A model generated the notes under the pieces. The model worked only from the letters and a program-made list of their open reading frames with translations, was not told the origin of the DNA and made no database searches. A stretch of DNA of 64,000 nucleotides. Source: Streptacidiphilus sp. PB12-B1b (lineage in GTDB: Bacteria; Actinomycetota; Actinomycetes; Streptomycetales; Streptomycetaceae). The translations under genes and the position numbers were made by a program. Positions 9,827-18,954 of the stretch are shown here, piece by piece; the first letter of the stretch is position 1, and each line of letters opens with the position of its first letter. The stretch covers positions 4,154,001-4,218,000 of the forward strand of contig NZ_CP048405.1 of the NCBI RefSeq assembly GCF_014084125.1, in the 5' to 3' direction.

Positions 9827-11584
9827 CTAGAAGAGGAAGTAGCGCTGGGCCATGGGCAGTTCCCGGGCGGGCCGGGGATCGACCACCGCGCCGTCGATCC
9901 GTACGGTGAAGCTGTCGGGCTCGACGGTGACCTCGGGCCTGGCGGTGTTCTGGTGCATGTCGTCCTTGGTGACGCGGCGGGTGTCGCGGATGGCGGCGAA
10001 GGCCTTGCCCACGCCGAGCTGCTCGGCGAGGCGTTGCGGCAGGCCGTCGTCGAGGGCGGCCCGGGTGACGAAGTTGAGCGAGTTGGCGGCCGGGGCGCGG
10101 CCGATGGCGCCGAACATGGGGCGCGGCAGCAGCGGCTGCGGGGTGGGGATGGAGGCGTTGGCGTCGCCCATCTGCGCCCAGGCGATCTGTCCGCCCTTGA
10201 TCACCAGATCGGGTTTGACGCCGAAGAACGCGGGAGTCCACAGCACCAGGTCGGCCAGCTTCCCGACCTCCACCGAGCCGATCTCGCCGTCCAGGCCCTG
10301 CGCCACCGCCGGGTTGATGGTGTATTTGGCGACATAGCGACGCACCCGGTGGTTGTCGGCGCGGCCGCCGCCGGGCAGCGGGCCGCGCCGGACCTTCATC
10401 ACGTGCGCGGTCTGCCAGGTGCGCAGCACGACCTCGCCGATGCGTCCCATGGCCTGCGAGTCGGAGCTGATGATCGAGATCGCGCCCATGTCGTGCAGGA
10501 CGTCCTCGGCGGCGATGGTGGAGGGGCGGATCCGGGATTCGGCGAAGGCCAGGTCCTCGGGGACGTCCGGGTTGAGGTGGTGGCACACCATCAGCATGTC
10601 GAGGTGCTCGTCCACGGTGTTGCGGGTGTGCGGGCGGGTCGGGTTGGTGGAGCTGGGCAGCACGTTGGGCTGGGAGACGACGGTGATGATGTCCGGCGCG
10701 TGCCCGCCGCCCGCGCCCTCGGTGTGGTACGCGTGCACGCCGCGCCCGGCGATGGCCGCCAGTGTGTCCTGGACGAACCCCGCCTCGTTCAGGGTGTCGG
10801 TGTGCAGGGCGAGCTGCGCACCGGACTCCTCGCAGACGTTCAGGCAGGCGTCGATGACGGCGGGGGTGGCGCCCCAGTCCTCGTGGATCTTGAAGCCGAC
10901 CGCCCCTGCGCGCAACTGGGCCCGCATGGACTCGGCGTTGACCGTGTTGCCCTTGCCCAGCAGCCCGAGGTTGACCGGGTACTGTTCGGCGGCGGCGAAC
11001 ATCCGGGCCAGGTGCCAGCCGCCGGGGGTGACGGTGGTGGCCTTGGTGCCCTCGGCCGGGCCGGTGCCGCCGCCGAGCAGGGTGGTCACGCCGGAGGCCA
11101 GGGCCTCCTCGAACAGCTGCGGGCAGATCAGGTGGACGTGGGCGTCGACGGCCCCGGCGGTCAGGATCCGGCCGTTGCCGGAGATCACCTCGGTCTCCGG
11201 CCCGATCACCAGGGCGGAGTGCACCCCGGTCATGGTCTCCGGGTTCCCGGCCTTGCCCAGCGCGGTGATCCGGCCGTCGCGGATGCCGACGTCGGCCTTG
11301 ACGATGCCCCAGTGGTCCAGCACCACCGCGCCGGTGATCACGGTGTCGAGGGTGCCCTCGGCGCGCGAGGCGCGGGACTGCCCCATCGACTCGCGGATGA
11401 CCTTGCCCCCGCCGAACACCGCCTCGTCGCCGCCCGCGCACAGGTCGCTCTCGATCTCGATCAGCAGGTCGGTGTCGGCGAGCCGGATGCGGTCCCCGGC
11501 GGTGGGCCCGTACAGGTCGGCGTAGCGGCGGCGGGTCAGCCGCAGCGCCGGGCTGCCGCCGGGCGCGGGCCGGGGGTCAGGCAT
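9827..11584 (-). CDS. ureC: urease alpha subunit UreC
   Basis: A 585-residue catalytic subunit that hydrolyses urea to ammonia and carbamate. Active-site blocks are visible: HVHLICPQ (nickel ligands), [10 protein letters not shown] with the Lys that is carbamylated to bridge the two nickels, [21 protein letters not shown] and MVCHHLNP with the mobile-flap histidine. The chosen ATG is preceded by GAAGGGAAG and overlaps the end of ureB by 8 nt. A longer frame starting at 11626 is inside ureB and unlikely. Confidence 0.96.
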   Translation of the reverse strand: MPDPRPAPGGSPALRLTRRRYADLYGPTAGDRIRLADTDLLIEIESDLCAGGDEAVFGGGKVIRESMGQSRASRAEGTLDTVITGAVVLDHWGIVKADVGIRDGRITALGKAGNPETMTGVHSALVIGPETEVISGNGRILTAGAVDAHVHLICPQLFEEALASGVTTLLGGGTGPAEGTKATTVTPGGWHLARMFAAAEQYPVNLGLLGKGNTVNAESMRAQLRAGAVGFKIHEDWGATPAVIDACLNVCEESGAQLALHTDTLNEAGFVQDTLAAIAGRGVHAYHTEGAGGGHAPDIITVVSQPNVLPSSTNPTRPHTRNTVDEHLDMLMVCHHLNPDVPEDLAFAESRIRPSTIAAEDVLHDMGAISIISSDSQAMGRIGEVVLRTWQTAHVMKVRRGPLPGGGRADNHRVRRYVAKYTINPAVAQGLDGEIGSVEVGKLADLVLWTPAFFGVKPDLVIKGGQIAWAQMGDANASIPTPQPLLPRPMFGAIGRAPAANSLNFVTRAALDDGLPQRLAEQLGVGKAFAAIRDTRRVTKDDMHQNTARPEVTVEPDSFTVRIDGAVVDPRPARELPMAQRYFLF

Positions 11585-11903
11585 CGAGGCTTCCCTTCGT
11601 CTCGCCGCGCAGGCCGAACACCTCACGGCGTCCGCCCAGCGGCACCAACTCGACCTCGGCCGGGATGCCGGGCTCGAAGCGGACGGCGGTGCCGGCCGGG
11701 ATGTTGAGCCGCAGGCCGTGCGCGGCGGCGCGGTCGAACCGCAGCCCCGGATTGGCCTCGGCGAAGTGGTAGTGCGAGCCGACCTGGACCGGGCGGTCGG
11801 CTGTGTTGACGACGCCGAGCACAGTGACCGGCAGCCCGGCGTTCAGCCCGACCGGCTCGTCGGCGAGCAGGATCTCGCCGGGCACCACCGGCCCGGACGT
11901 CAT
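11577..11903 (-). CDS. ureB: urease beta subunit UreB
   Basis: A 108-residue structural subunit with the family start [16 protein letters not shown] and the conserved [18 protein letters not shown] and [17 protein letters not shown] blocks. It is separate from UreA and UreC, as in most bacteria. The ATG overlaps the ureA stop as ATGA, and its own 3' end overlaps ureC, giving tight translational coupling. Confidence 0.95.
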   Translation of the reverse strand: MTSGPVVPGEILLADEPVGLNAGLPVTVLGVVNTADRPVQVGSHYHFAEANPGLRFDRAAAHGLRLNIPAGTAVRFEPGIPAEVELVPLGGRREVFGLRGETKGSLDA

Positions 11904-12202
11904 ACGACCGGCTGGTGCACGGTCACCAGCTTGGTCCCGTCCGGGAACGTGGCCTCGACCTGCACCTCGTGGATCATCTCGGGGACGCCGTCCATCAGGT
12001 CGGCGCGGGTCAGCACCTGCCGACCGGACTCCATCAGCTCGGCCACGGTGCGGCCGTCGCGCGCGCCCTCCAGGATGTGCACGGTCAGGACAGCCAGCGC
12101 CTCGGGGTAGTTCAGCGCCAGCCCCCGGCCCTGCCTGGCCCGGGCGACGTCGGCGGCGACGTGGATGAGCAGCCGTTCCTGCTCGTGCGGGGAGAGCCTC
12201 AT
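11900..12202 (-). CDS. ureA: urease gamma subunit UreA
   Basis: A 100-residue small subunit, first gene of ureABCFGD. Recognised by [14 protein letters not shown] at the start, [22 protein letters not shown] and the C-terminal [23 protein letters not shown]. The operon promoter should lie in the 180 bp upstream, shared divergently with the next gene. No clear nickel or nitrogen regulator box (GlnR, Nur) was recognised by eye. Confidence 0.95.
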   Translation of the reverse strand: MRLSPHEQERLLIHVAADVARARQGRGLALNYPEALAVLTVHILEGARDGRTVAELMESGRQVLTRADLMDGVPEMIHEVQVEATFPDGTKLVTVHQPVV

Positions 12203-12330
12203 CGACAGCTACCTCCAGGGTCGGTCCACGACAGGGGCGGATGCCGCGAGGCTAGACCAGAAGATCGGCGAGCGGCCGGAGTTCACGCAGATGTTTCATT
12301 GCGGCGCGCCGGACGCCGCCGGATGCCCGG

Positions 12331-12369
12331 GTGATCGAACAGGTTTTGCCCTGGGGATCTGTTGATCAC
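12331..12369. promoter_or_regulatory. inverted repeat upstream of membrane-protein gene
   Basis: GTGATCGAACAG (12331-12342) and CTGTTGATCAC (12359-12369) are complementary apart from one bulged base, separated by 16 nt. The right arm ends 12 nt before the GTG of the next gene. It could be an operator, or an mRNA hairpin close to the ribosome site. Confidence 0.4.
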
Positions 12370-12381
12370 TAGAGTCCGCCC

Positions 12382-13218
12382 GTGACCAACCAAACGGGCG
12401 GCGACGAGCTGTGGGACTCGTTCGTCAAGGAGTTCGAGAAGCAGAACGCGCCGCATGAGCCGAGCGCGGCCGAGCGCGCCCTGCCGCAGCCGCGCCGCAG
12501 GCGGCGTTGGCCGTGGGTGGCGCTGACCCTGGCCGGCTGCCTGCTGGCGGGCGGCGCCGGGGCGTACCGGCTCGGCTACCTGCACCCGGCCGGCCATGCC
12601 TCGGCGGCGACTGCGGTGGGCACGGCGGCGCCGAGCGCGTCGGCGGGCCGGACCGCCGCGCCGGACACGGCGGCCAAGGCCGCCGCACCCGCGGGCAGGG
12701 CCGCGAGCGAGCCCGGCACTGCGACGGCGGTCACCCCCGCCCAGGCGTTCCCGGCCGCCGTGGCCGGCTACACCCGGGTCAGTGACACCTCGGTCGCCAG
12801 TTGCACCGGTGCGCAGAGCGTCGGCCCGACGCTGGCCGGTCTGATCACCCAGAGCCACGGCTGCCTGGGGCTGGACTTCGCGCTCTACCGGGACCGTTCG
12901 GCCGACGAGTACAGCTTCGCGGTCTTCACCATGCGGAGCCCCGAGGACGTTCTGCCCATGATCACCCGGCTGGGCGGCAACCCCACCGACGACGAGGTGG
13001 TGGTCCAGCTGCCGCCGCCCGGCTCGGCGTTGCGCTCGCTGCCCGCGTCGAGCGGGCTGGTGCAGGCGTTCGCCGGTACCGGCAACCTGATGGTGGTCGG
13101 CATGGCGCAGTGGTCCGACGGCCACTCCGGTGACTACCAGCGGTTGGAGGACGACCTGGCGCCGCTGCTGAAGGCGGTCACCGCTCAGGCCGGAAGCAGC
13201 TCCCGGTCTGAGCAGTGA
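12382..13218 (+). CDS. single-pass membrane protein, function unknown
   Basis: A 278-residue protein with a cytoplasmic N-terminus (about 37 residues, ending in a basic PRRRRRWPW cluster), one transmembrane helix at about residues 43-60, an Ala/Thr-rich linker to about residue 115, and a C-terminal extracytoplasmic domain of about 160 residues. The two Cys (SVASCTGAQ and SHGCLGLDF) may form a disulfide. I do not recognise the domain. The topology resembles actinobacterial sensor or anti-sigma-like membrane proteins, but no partner regulator is adjacent. GTG start. Confidence 0.7.
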   Translation: MTNQTGGDELWDSFVKEFEKQNAPHEPSAAERALPQPRRRRRWPWVALTLAGCLLAGGAGAYRLGYLHPAGHASAATAVGTAAPSASAGRTAAPDTAAKAAAPAGRAASEPGTATAVTPAQAFPAAVAGYTRVSDTSVASCTGAQSVGPTLAGLITQSHGCLGLDFALYRDRSADEYSFAVFTMRSPEDVLPMITRLGGNPTDDEVVVQLPPPGSALRSLPASSGLVQAFAGTGNLMVVGMAQWSDGHSGDYQRLEDDLAPLLKAVTAQAGSSSRSEQ

Positions 13219-13237
13219 CCGCCCCGGGCCGTGCGGC

Positions 13238-13271
13238 CCCCGGCGCCGGGGATCGGACCGGCCGGCGCCGG
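13238..13271. terminator. two consecutive GC palindromes between convergent genes
   Basis: The perfect palindrome CCCCGGCGCCGGGG (13238-13251) and a second CCGGCGCCGG (13262-13271) lie in the 69-bp gap between two convergent stops. They are likely a bidirectional terminator, judged by position and stem strength only. Confidence 0.4.
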
Positions 13272-13287
13272 GGAGTTCCGGGCGCGG

Positions 13288-13935
13288 TCAGGCCTTCGGC
13301 ATCAGTACGGTGTCGATGATGTAAACCGTGGCGTTGGCGGTGTGGACGTCACCGCAGACGACCTTCGCGGTGCCGTTCACGGTGAAGCTCTGGCCGGAGC
13401 CGGTGACGGTGAGGCTGCTGCCCTCCAGCGTCTTGTGAGTGCCCGCCAGCGCGCTCGGGGCCAGCTGGCCGGAGACCACGTGGTAGGTCAGGATCTTGGT
13501 GAGCTCGGCCTTGTTGGCCAGCACCGAGGCAAGCGTGGCCTTCGGGATCTTGGCGAAGGCGGTGTTGCTCGGCGCGAACACGGTGATGCCCTTGGCCGAG
13601 TTCAGGGTGTCGACCAGACCGGCCTTCTGCACCGCCGTCACCAGGGTGGACAGCAGCGGGTTGTGGGAGGCGGCCGTGGCCACCGGGTCCTGCGCCATGC
13701 CGGAGAAGCTCCCGGAGCCGCTGCCCGGGACCTTGGCACAGCCGGGACCGAAGGGCTGAGCCATGGCCGTACCGGACGGTCCGGTGGAGGCCATGGCGCT
13801 GGCGGTGGTGGCGGAGCCGGCGGCGGGCGCCGCGGCCGCGCTGGCACCGCTGCTGCAGGCGGTCAGCCCGAAGACCAGGGCCGCGGCGGCCGAGGCGATT
13901 CCCAGCGAGGTGGAACGGGTGATGGTGGTTGCCAT
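13288..13935 (-). CDS. fasciclin (FAS1)-domain lipoprotein
   Basis: A 215-residue protein with a lipoprotein signal (hydrophobic stretch ending LTAC-SS, Cys27), an Ala/Ser/Thr-rich spacer and one FAS1 domain from about residue 80. It carries the H1 and H2 signatures: ITVFAPSNTAFAKIP and LTYHVVSGQL, then VTGSGQSFTVNG and the final YIIDTVLMP. FAS1 lipoproteins of actinobacteria (MPT70/MPT83 type) are surface adhesion or envelope proteins. AAGGAAG precedes the ATG. The molybdopterin oxidoreductase gene encoded just downstream on the same strand is its usual neighbour. Confidence 0.88.
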   Translation of the reverse strand: MATTITRSTSLGIASAAAALVFGLTACSSGASAAAAPAAGSATTASAMASTGPSGTAMAQPFGPGCAKVPGSGSGSFSGMAQDPVATAASHNPLLSTLVTAVQKAGLVDTLNSAKGITVFAPSNTAFAKIPKATLASVLANKAELTKILTYHVVSGQLAPSALAGTHKTLEGSSLTVTGSGQSFTVNGTAKVVCGDVHTANATVYIIDTVLMPKA

Positions 13936-14027
13936 CGTGAGTCACTTCCTTTTGATCCTTGTCGGTGGTGATGGCGGGTTCTGCGGTGGTGGAGCTCGTG
14001 CAGGGGGCGGGGCGGGGCCGTCCGGCC

Positions 14028-15626
14028 TCAGTCGACGGTGACCACGACGCTGTGCCAGCCGGTGGCCCCGGACGGGAAGGGGGGTGTGCGGGCCTGCGGC
14101 TGGACGGCCCCGGTGGAGTCGGTGGCGCGGACCTCCAGGGTGTGCAGGCCCGAGGTGGTGGCGTGCCACTCGCAGCTCCACTGGCGCCAGACGTCCGGGC
14201 TGACGGCGGTGGCCAGCCGGGCCTGCTGCCAGGGGCCGCCGTCGGCGCGGATCTCGACGGCGGAGATGCCGCGGTGGGTGGCCCAGGCGGTCCCGGCGAC
14301 GGTCACCGTCCCGGCCGGCAGTTGCGCCAGCGGGGCCGGGACCTCGATCCGGGAGGCCGTCCTGACCGTCCCGGTGCGGTCCCAGCCGCGCTGGACCCAG
14401 TACGGGTCGTAGGCCGCGAAGCTGGTCACCTCCAGGTCCACCAGCCACTTGGTCGCCGAGGCGTACCCGTACAGGCCGGGGACCACGGAGCGGCAGGGGA
14501 AGCCGTGCGCGACCGGCAGCGGTCGGCCGTCCATGGCGACCGCCAGCAGCGCCGTCCGGCCGTCCAGCACCAGGTCCAGCGGCGAGCCGATGGTCATGCC
14601 GTCGGTGGAGCGTCCCACCACCTGCTGTGCGCCCGGGCGGACGCCCGCCTCGCGCAGCAGCGCGGGCAGCGACGCGCCCAGCCAACGGGTGGTGCTCACG
14701 TACGGGCCGCCGATCTGGTTGGAGACGCAGGACAGGGTGTGGTCGAGTTCGGTCAGCGGCCGGTGCAGCAGGTCGTCGAAGGACAGCTCCATCGGGTGGT
14801 CGACCATCCCGTGGACGCGCAGTGTCCAGCCGTGGGGCGAGACTTGAGGGAGCGTCAGATCGGTGTCCACCCGGTAGAAGTCGGCGCTGGGGGTGCTGAA
14901 CGAGGAGAGGCCGGGCACCGCCGGGTGGGCCGAGGCCGGGACCGGCGGCAGCGGCTTCGCCGGGGCGGGCAGCCGGATCGCGGCCCGGGCGGCGGAGACG
15001 TTGTAGCGGGCGGCGGTGAGCGCCCGCGCGGCCGTCTCGGCGACGGCCGCCAGCACGGCGGTTCCGGCGAGGGCGACCAGGAAGCCCCGGCGCGGCATCC
15101 CGGTCGGCGGCCGGGGCGCGGCGGCGTCGGCGGGTGTGGTGTCGGCGGGGGCGGTGTCGTTGCGGGCGGTGTCGGCTGCTGTGCGCGGTGCGAGCCGTCG
15201 CACCAGCAGCAACAGCACCGCGATGCCGACCGCCCCGGCCACCAGCGACGGGACGATCGACACCTGCCGCGAGACGGCCGCACGCGCGCCCACGCCGGCG
15301 AACAGCGCGAACAGCACGGCCCCCGCCCACCTGCGGCGCAGGGCCAGCACTCCCGACAGCAGCGCCAGGACCAGCATGGTCGCGTAAATTCCGGCGAGCA
15401 GCACGGTCTTGTCGTGGGTGCCGAAGTGCTGGACGGCGAAGTCCTTGAGCCAGGTCGGCGTCAGATCGATGGCAGCCGACCCGACGGCGACCACCGGAGC
15501 GCTCGACGGGCCGGTGAACGCCGCCGTCAGGTCACCGACGGCCAGAGCCGCGGCGGCCGACCCCAGACCGGTCGCGGCCCCGACTGCCAGCGTTCGCACC
15601 TTGCCCATATGAGGCATTCGGGACAT
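14028..15626 (-). CDS. membrane-anchored molybdopterin oxidoreductase, sulfite-oxidase fold
   Basis: A 532-residue protein. The N-terminal 230 residues hold several membrane helices (ALAVGDLTAAF, LLAGIYATMLVLALLSGVLAL, VLFALFAGVGARAAV, LVAGAVGIAVLLLLVRRL and one near GFLVALAGTAVLAAV). The rest is a sulfite-oxidase-type Moco domain: STPSADFYRVDTDL, then LSCVSNQIGGPYV with the molybdenum-ligating Cys, FPCRSVVPGLYGY, and a C-terminal Mo-co dimerisation domain (VAGTAWATHRGISAVEI). It is likely an extracytoplasmic oxidoreductase. Three in-frame ATGs (15626, 15617, 15608) could start it; none has a strong ribosome site. Confidence 0.85.
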   Translation of the reverse strand: MSRMPHMGKVRTLAVGAATGLGSAAAALAVGDLTAAFTGPSSAPVVAVGSAAIDLTPTWLKDFAVQHFGTHDKTVLLAGIYATMLVLALLSGVLALRRRWAGAVLFALFAGVGARAAVSRQVSIVPSLVAGAVGIAVLLLLVRRLAPRTAADTARNDTAPADTTPADAAAPRPPTGMPRRGFLVALAGTAVLAAVAETAARALTAARYNVSAARAAIRLPAPAKPLPPVPASAHPAVPGLSSFSTPSADFYRVDTDLTLPQVSPHGWTLRVHGMVDHPMELSFDDLLHRPLTELDHTLSCVSNQIGGPYVSTTRWLGASLPALLREAGVRPGAQQVVGRSTDGMTIGSPLDLVLDGRTALLAVAMDGRPLPVAHGFPCRSVVPGLYGYASATKWLVDLEVTSFAAYDPYWVQRGWDRTGTVRTASRIEVPAPLAQLPAGTVTVAGTAWATHRGISAVEIRADGGPWQQARLATAVSPDVWRQWSCEWHATTSGLHTLEVRATDSTGAVQPQARTPPFPSGATGWHSVVVTVD

Positions 15627-15680
15627 ACGCCACGCCGGACGGGTGCGGGATTGCGGAATTCCGCACGGCTGTTCGTACAG

Positions 15681-16688
15681 TCAGCTGTCGAAACCGACAT
15701 GCACGTGGTCATGGTGGGTGTCGTCGCTGAAGAACTGGTCCGGGGCGCCACCGCCGAGCTGCCAGGGGCCGCCGACGTTGTACGACCCGGCGGCCGCAGC
15801 CGCCCGCATGAAGCCCTCCACCAGCGCCCGGGAGGTCCGCGGGTCGACCACCTCGTACCCGTCCACCCGCCAGACGTCGAAGGCCCGGCCGCGCGGGTGG
15901 TCGCTGGGCCGGTCGGTGCCGAACACGTCGATCGGATGGCCGGAGCGCACCACGCTCAGCTGCATCCGGTAGCTGCGCGCCAGGGTCAGCAGCGCGTCCA
16001 GCGCGCTCGCGTGCACGGCTCCGCTGCGGATGTCCGCCTCGGCGGCCGGGGAGAGGGTGATCGCCCCGGAGGCCAGTACCCGCCGTGCGAGGTCCGGCAG
16101 CGCGGCCTCGGCCGGGCCGGGCTGGGCCGGGTGCAGCGCGGTCACCCGCCAGCGCGGCTCGGCCCGCGACAGCCGTACGTCCACGGTGGTGCCGCCCGCG
16201 GTGACCCTGCCGTCCGCGCCGCGCGTCCACTGCCTGCAGACGACCAGCACACTGGCGGTGTCGCTGAGGATGCCGCCGTACTGGGCCTCGAGCACCTGCA
16301 GGGCGGCGGCCGGGGCCGGGCCCAGCACCGGACCGGCCTGGGCGGCGAGTGCCGGATCCAGGCCCAGTGCGGACACCCGGGACCGGGCCGCCGCTGCTCC
16401 GCCCTGGCCCGGACCCCAGGTGCCGAGCGACTCGATCAGCTGCGCCGCCCGGGCCTTGACCTGGGGATCGATGTCATTGCTGCTGGGCTGCCAGGGGGTG
16501 ACGGTCGGCAGCGCGGCCTGCGACGCCGAGGCGGAGGCGGAGCCGGTGCCGGGGTGCAGCGCCGAGGGGCTGCCGTCGGCCGGGCCGGACGTCGTCGGCG
16601 TGGAACCGCCGCCCGCGCCGCACCCGGCGGCGGCCAGCACACCCGCCGCCGCACCGGTGAGCAGGGCCCGCCTGCTGATGCCGTCCAC
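15681..16688 (-). CDS. lipoprotein with M15-like peptidase C-terminus
   Basis: Translated from a GTG giving 335 residues. The signal has twin Arg (SRRALLTGAAAGVLAAAGC), so Tat export and lipidation of the Cys are expected. The middle region is helical and Ala-rich. The C-terminal 110 residues contain SDHPRGRAFDVW and HHDHVHVGF, matching the zinc-ligand pattern of D-Ala-D-Ala carboxypeptidase-like M15 enzymes (His, Asp, His). A cell-wall hydrolase role is likely but the substrate is unknown. The frame extends further upstream, but the Tat motif places the start at 16688. Confidence 0.7.
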   Translation of the reverse strand: MDGISRRALLTGAAAGVLAAAGCGAGGGSTPTTSGPADGSPSALHPGTGSASASASQAALPTVTPWQPSSNDIDPQVKARAAQLIESLGTWGPGQGGAAAARSRVSALGLDPALAAQAGPVLGPAPAAALQVLEAQYGGILSDTASVLVVCRQWTRGADGRVTAGGTTVDVRLSRAEPRWRVTALHPAQPGPAEAALPDLARRVLASGAITLSPAAEADIRSGAVHASALDALLTLARSYRMQLSVVRSGHPIDVFGTDRPSDHPRGRAFDVWRVDGYEVVDPRTSRALVEGFMRAAAAAGSYNVGGPWQLGGGAPDQFFSDDTHHDHVHVGFDS

Positions 16689-16815
16689 CCTGCCAGTGTG
16701 CGTCAGCGGCGCCGGGCGCGCTCCGCCACCGCCGGGCCGTCGTGGGCATCCCACGGACGGCGGGATGCCCACGCGGCCGACGGCAGCTCACCCGGGCCGG
16801 GTCACCGCTCCGTGG

Positions 16816-18252
16816 TCAGCTCGCGCTGCAGGAGAGGCTGCTGGGCACATTGGACGCGTCCCCGCTGGCGTTGAAGCCGAAGGTGGTGTTTCCTCCGGCC
16901 GGGATCACCGCGTCGTAGTCGACGCTGTCGGCCGTGACCGAACTGCCCGACTGGGTCAGGGTGGTACGCCACGGATCGGTCACCGCCTGGCCGCCGGGCC
17001 AGTTCCAGCCCACCTGCCAGGAGTTGGTGGCTGAGGCGCCGGTGTCGGTCACCGTCACACTGCCGGTGAAGCCGCCCGGCCAGACGCTGGTGACCTGGAG
17101 GGCCGCCTGGCAGCCGGAGCCCGCGCCGCCGCCCGTGCCGCCACCACCGGTTCCGCCCGTGCCACCGGTACCGCCCGTGCCGCCACCGCCGGTTCCGCCC
17201 GTGCCGCCGGTTCCGCCCGTGCCGCCGCCACTGGTCCCACCGGTTCCGCCGCCGGTACCGCCACCGCCGCCGTTGGTGGTGTAGTCCGCGGCGGTGTAGG
17301 CCGGGGAGCACACCGGGTTGCACGAGGAGGGCAGGCCGAAGGTGTACTCGCGGCCGTTCTGGACCAGGTTGCCGGAGGCGTCCGTCACCCTGATGGTGTA
17401 GCTGGAACCGCCCGGGGTGTTGGCGCCGATGACGTACGCCTGACCCATGTCACCGTCCATGGTGGCCGGCTGCCAGGAGCTGCCGTTGTAGTAGGAGATG
17501 CCGTGGATGCCGTTGGGCAGGTGGTTGACGGATATGGCGGGCCAACCCGTGGATGCCTTCTGCATGAAGCCGATGGAGATGTCACCGCTGTAGTCGGGTG
17601 CGGCGACATACGACCAGGAGATCTGCCGGTTGTTCCAGGCGTTCGGCAGCAGATCGCCCACGGCCGTGCCGTTGAGCTGGAACTGGTTCAGCGAACCGGT
17701 GGCCAGGTCGAGGTGGTTGGGGTCGTCCCGGCACCAGGCGTTGGCGTCCCCGCAGCTGTCGGCGACGAGCATGGTGAGGGTCGCCCCGTTGTACTTGTCG
17801 GCGATCCAGCTGCCGTTGCGGCAGAACGGTTCGTTCTGGGCGCCGTCGTTGGTGCCGGTGCAGTAGTCGCCGATCGTCACCTGGACCCAGCGGTCGCAGT
17901 TCTGACCGTTCTGCCAGGCGCCCTCAAGTCCCGCCTCACTGGCGGGAACCGGGCGCGGCGCGGGGTTCTGCGCGTAGTTCCCGGGGGTGTTGAAGACGTT
18001 CAGTGCGACGAAGTCCTGCGAGTCCAGGTTCGCCTGCGGGATGCCGCAACCGCCGTACGGCGAGCCCAGGTTGTCGAAGTGGGTGGCGTTGCCCACATTG
18101 GCGCTGTCCGCAGCCAGGCCGGTGTGCCCCGCACCGGCCGCGTGCCCGGTGCCCGGGGCCCCGGATATGCCGAACGCCAGCAGCAGCGCCAGCACGGGGA
18201 GCGGGGACACCCGCAGCATGGTGCGCCGCAGACGTCCTTGGAAGGCTTTCAC
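16816..18252 (-). CDS. secreted expansin-like protein with C-terminal CBM2
   Basis: A 478-residue protein from a GTG (GGAGG nine bases upstream). It has a Sec signal to about residue 39, then an expansin-type double-psi barrel (NATHFDNLGSPYGGCGIP, VQVTIGDYCTGTN, LVADSCGDANAWCRDDPNHLDLA), then a second beta domain (IHGISYYNGSSWQPATM). A Gly/Thr-rich tandem linker of about 55 residues follows, and a CBM2 module with paired terminal Cys (GCQAALQVTSVWPGGF to SLSC). It likely loosens or binds cellulose. The linker is internally repetitive at the DNA level (about 17115-17270). Confidence 0.85.
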   Translation of the reverse strand: MKAFQGRLRRTMLRVSPLPVLALLLAFGISGAPGTGHAAGAGHTGLAADSANVGNATHFDNLGSPYGGCGIPQANLDSQDFVALNVFNTPGNYAQNPAPRPVPASEAGLEGAWQNGQNCDRWVQVTIGDYCTGTNDGAQNEPFCRNGSWIADKYNGATLTMLVADSCGDANAWCRDDPNHLDLATGSLNQFQLNGTAVGDLLPNAWNNRQISWSYVAAPDYSGDISIGFMQKASTGWPAISVNHLPNGIHGISYYNGSSWQPATMDGDMGQAYVIGANTPGGSSYTIRVTDASGNLVQNGREYTFGLPSSCNPVCSPAYTAADYTTNGGGGGTGGGTGGTSGGGTGGTGGTGGTGGGGTGGTGGTGGTGGGGTGGGAGSGCQAALQVTSVWPGGFTGSVTVTDTGASATNSWQVGWNWPGGQAVTDPWRTTLTQSGSSVTADSVDYDAVIPAGGNTTFGFNASGDASNVPSSLSCSAS

Positions 18253-18954
18253 GATGACGGACCTCCGGAATGACGAGGGTTTTTGACGGGAGCGCCGTGT
18301 CCTACAGCCGGCTCCGAAGACGTCGGACGAAGGCGTCGGACACCGGCGCGACCAGTGAGTTCACCCGCACAGATGCTCACGGCCGGGAATCAGAATTGTC
18401 GGCGCCCCGGGGAAAGGTATCCCATCATTCCCGGAAACCTGTCAAGGCTCATCTTTCCCTCCGCTATCGACAGGAACGTGCCACCCGCCGGAGCGGATTG
18501 CCCGGCGAATGCCCGCTGCCATAGCCTCTCCCGGGGCGGCGGACACGCAGTCCCGGGAGCCACCCCCTCCGAAGGCAGGCGCTGCGACAGGAACGTGCCA
18601 TCGAGCACAAAAGAGCTGGTCACAGCCGCGAGCGAACCGATCCACCGGGGCCTTCGGACGCCCATTCGCACATTCGGTGGATTTTCCGCTGCTGACAGAA
18701 ATTCTCGAAGCAGCTCCGATCCCCGGAATTTCCAGCCCCCGGCCGCACACCGATCGAACACGATCCCCTGCGATATCAACACGGCTTCGGGAGCGGTTTT
18801 TCCCACACGACCGACCGAAGGCTCCGTGCATTCCTGAAACGCCCCGAAGGGACAGCCGGACCATGAGTCCCGTACGCAGGGCAGCAACCCTCGGACCGAC
18901 TCCTGGGGCGTCGGATGGAGCCGGCCGGACGGCCAGGCCGGCACCGGCCCGGCA
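18253..18954. other. 702-bp gene-free region with a 16-bp direct repeat
   Basis: No convincing gene lies here; short open frames lack ribosome sites and coding-like third positions. GC content is lower than in its surroundings. The exact repeat CGACAGGAACGTGCCA occurs at 18468-18483 and 18585-18600, 117 bp apart. GGGAGCGC at 18288-18295, upstream of the expansin gene, recalls half of the CebR cellulose-regulator box but the other half is missing. Confidence 0.6.

Noticed and set aside
18288-18295. CebR box for cellulose control of the expansin gene
   Set aside because: Only GGGAGCGC, half of the palindrome, is present; the other half does not match.
18270-18524. 84-codon plus-strand frame upstream of the expansin gene
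   Set aside because: No ribosome site, mixed codon use and overlap with the probable promoter region.
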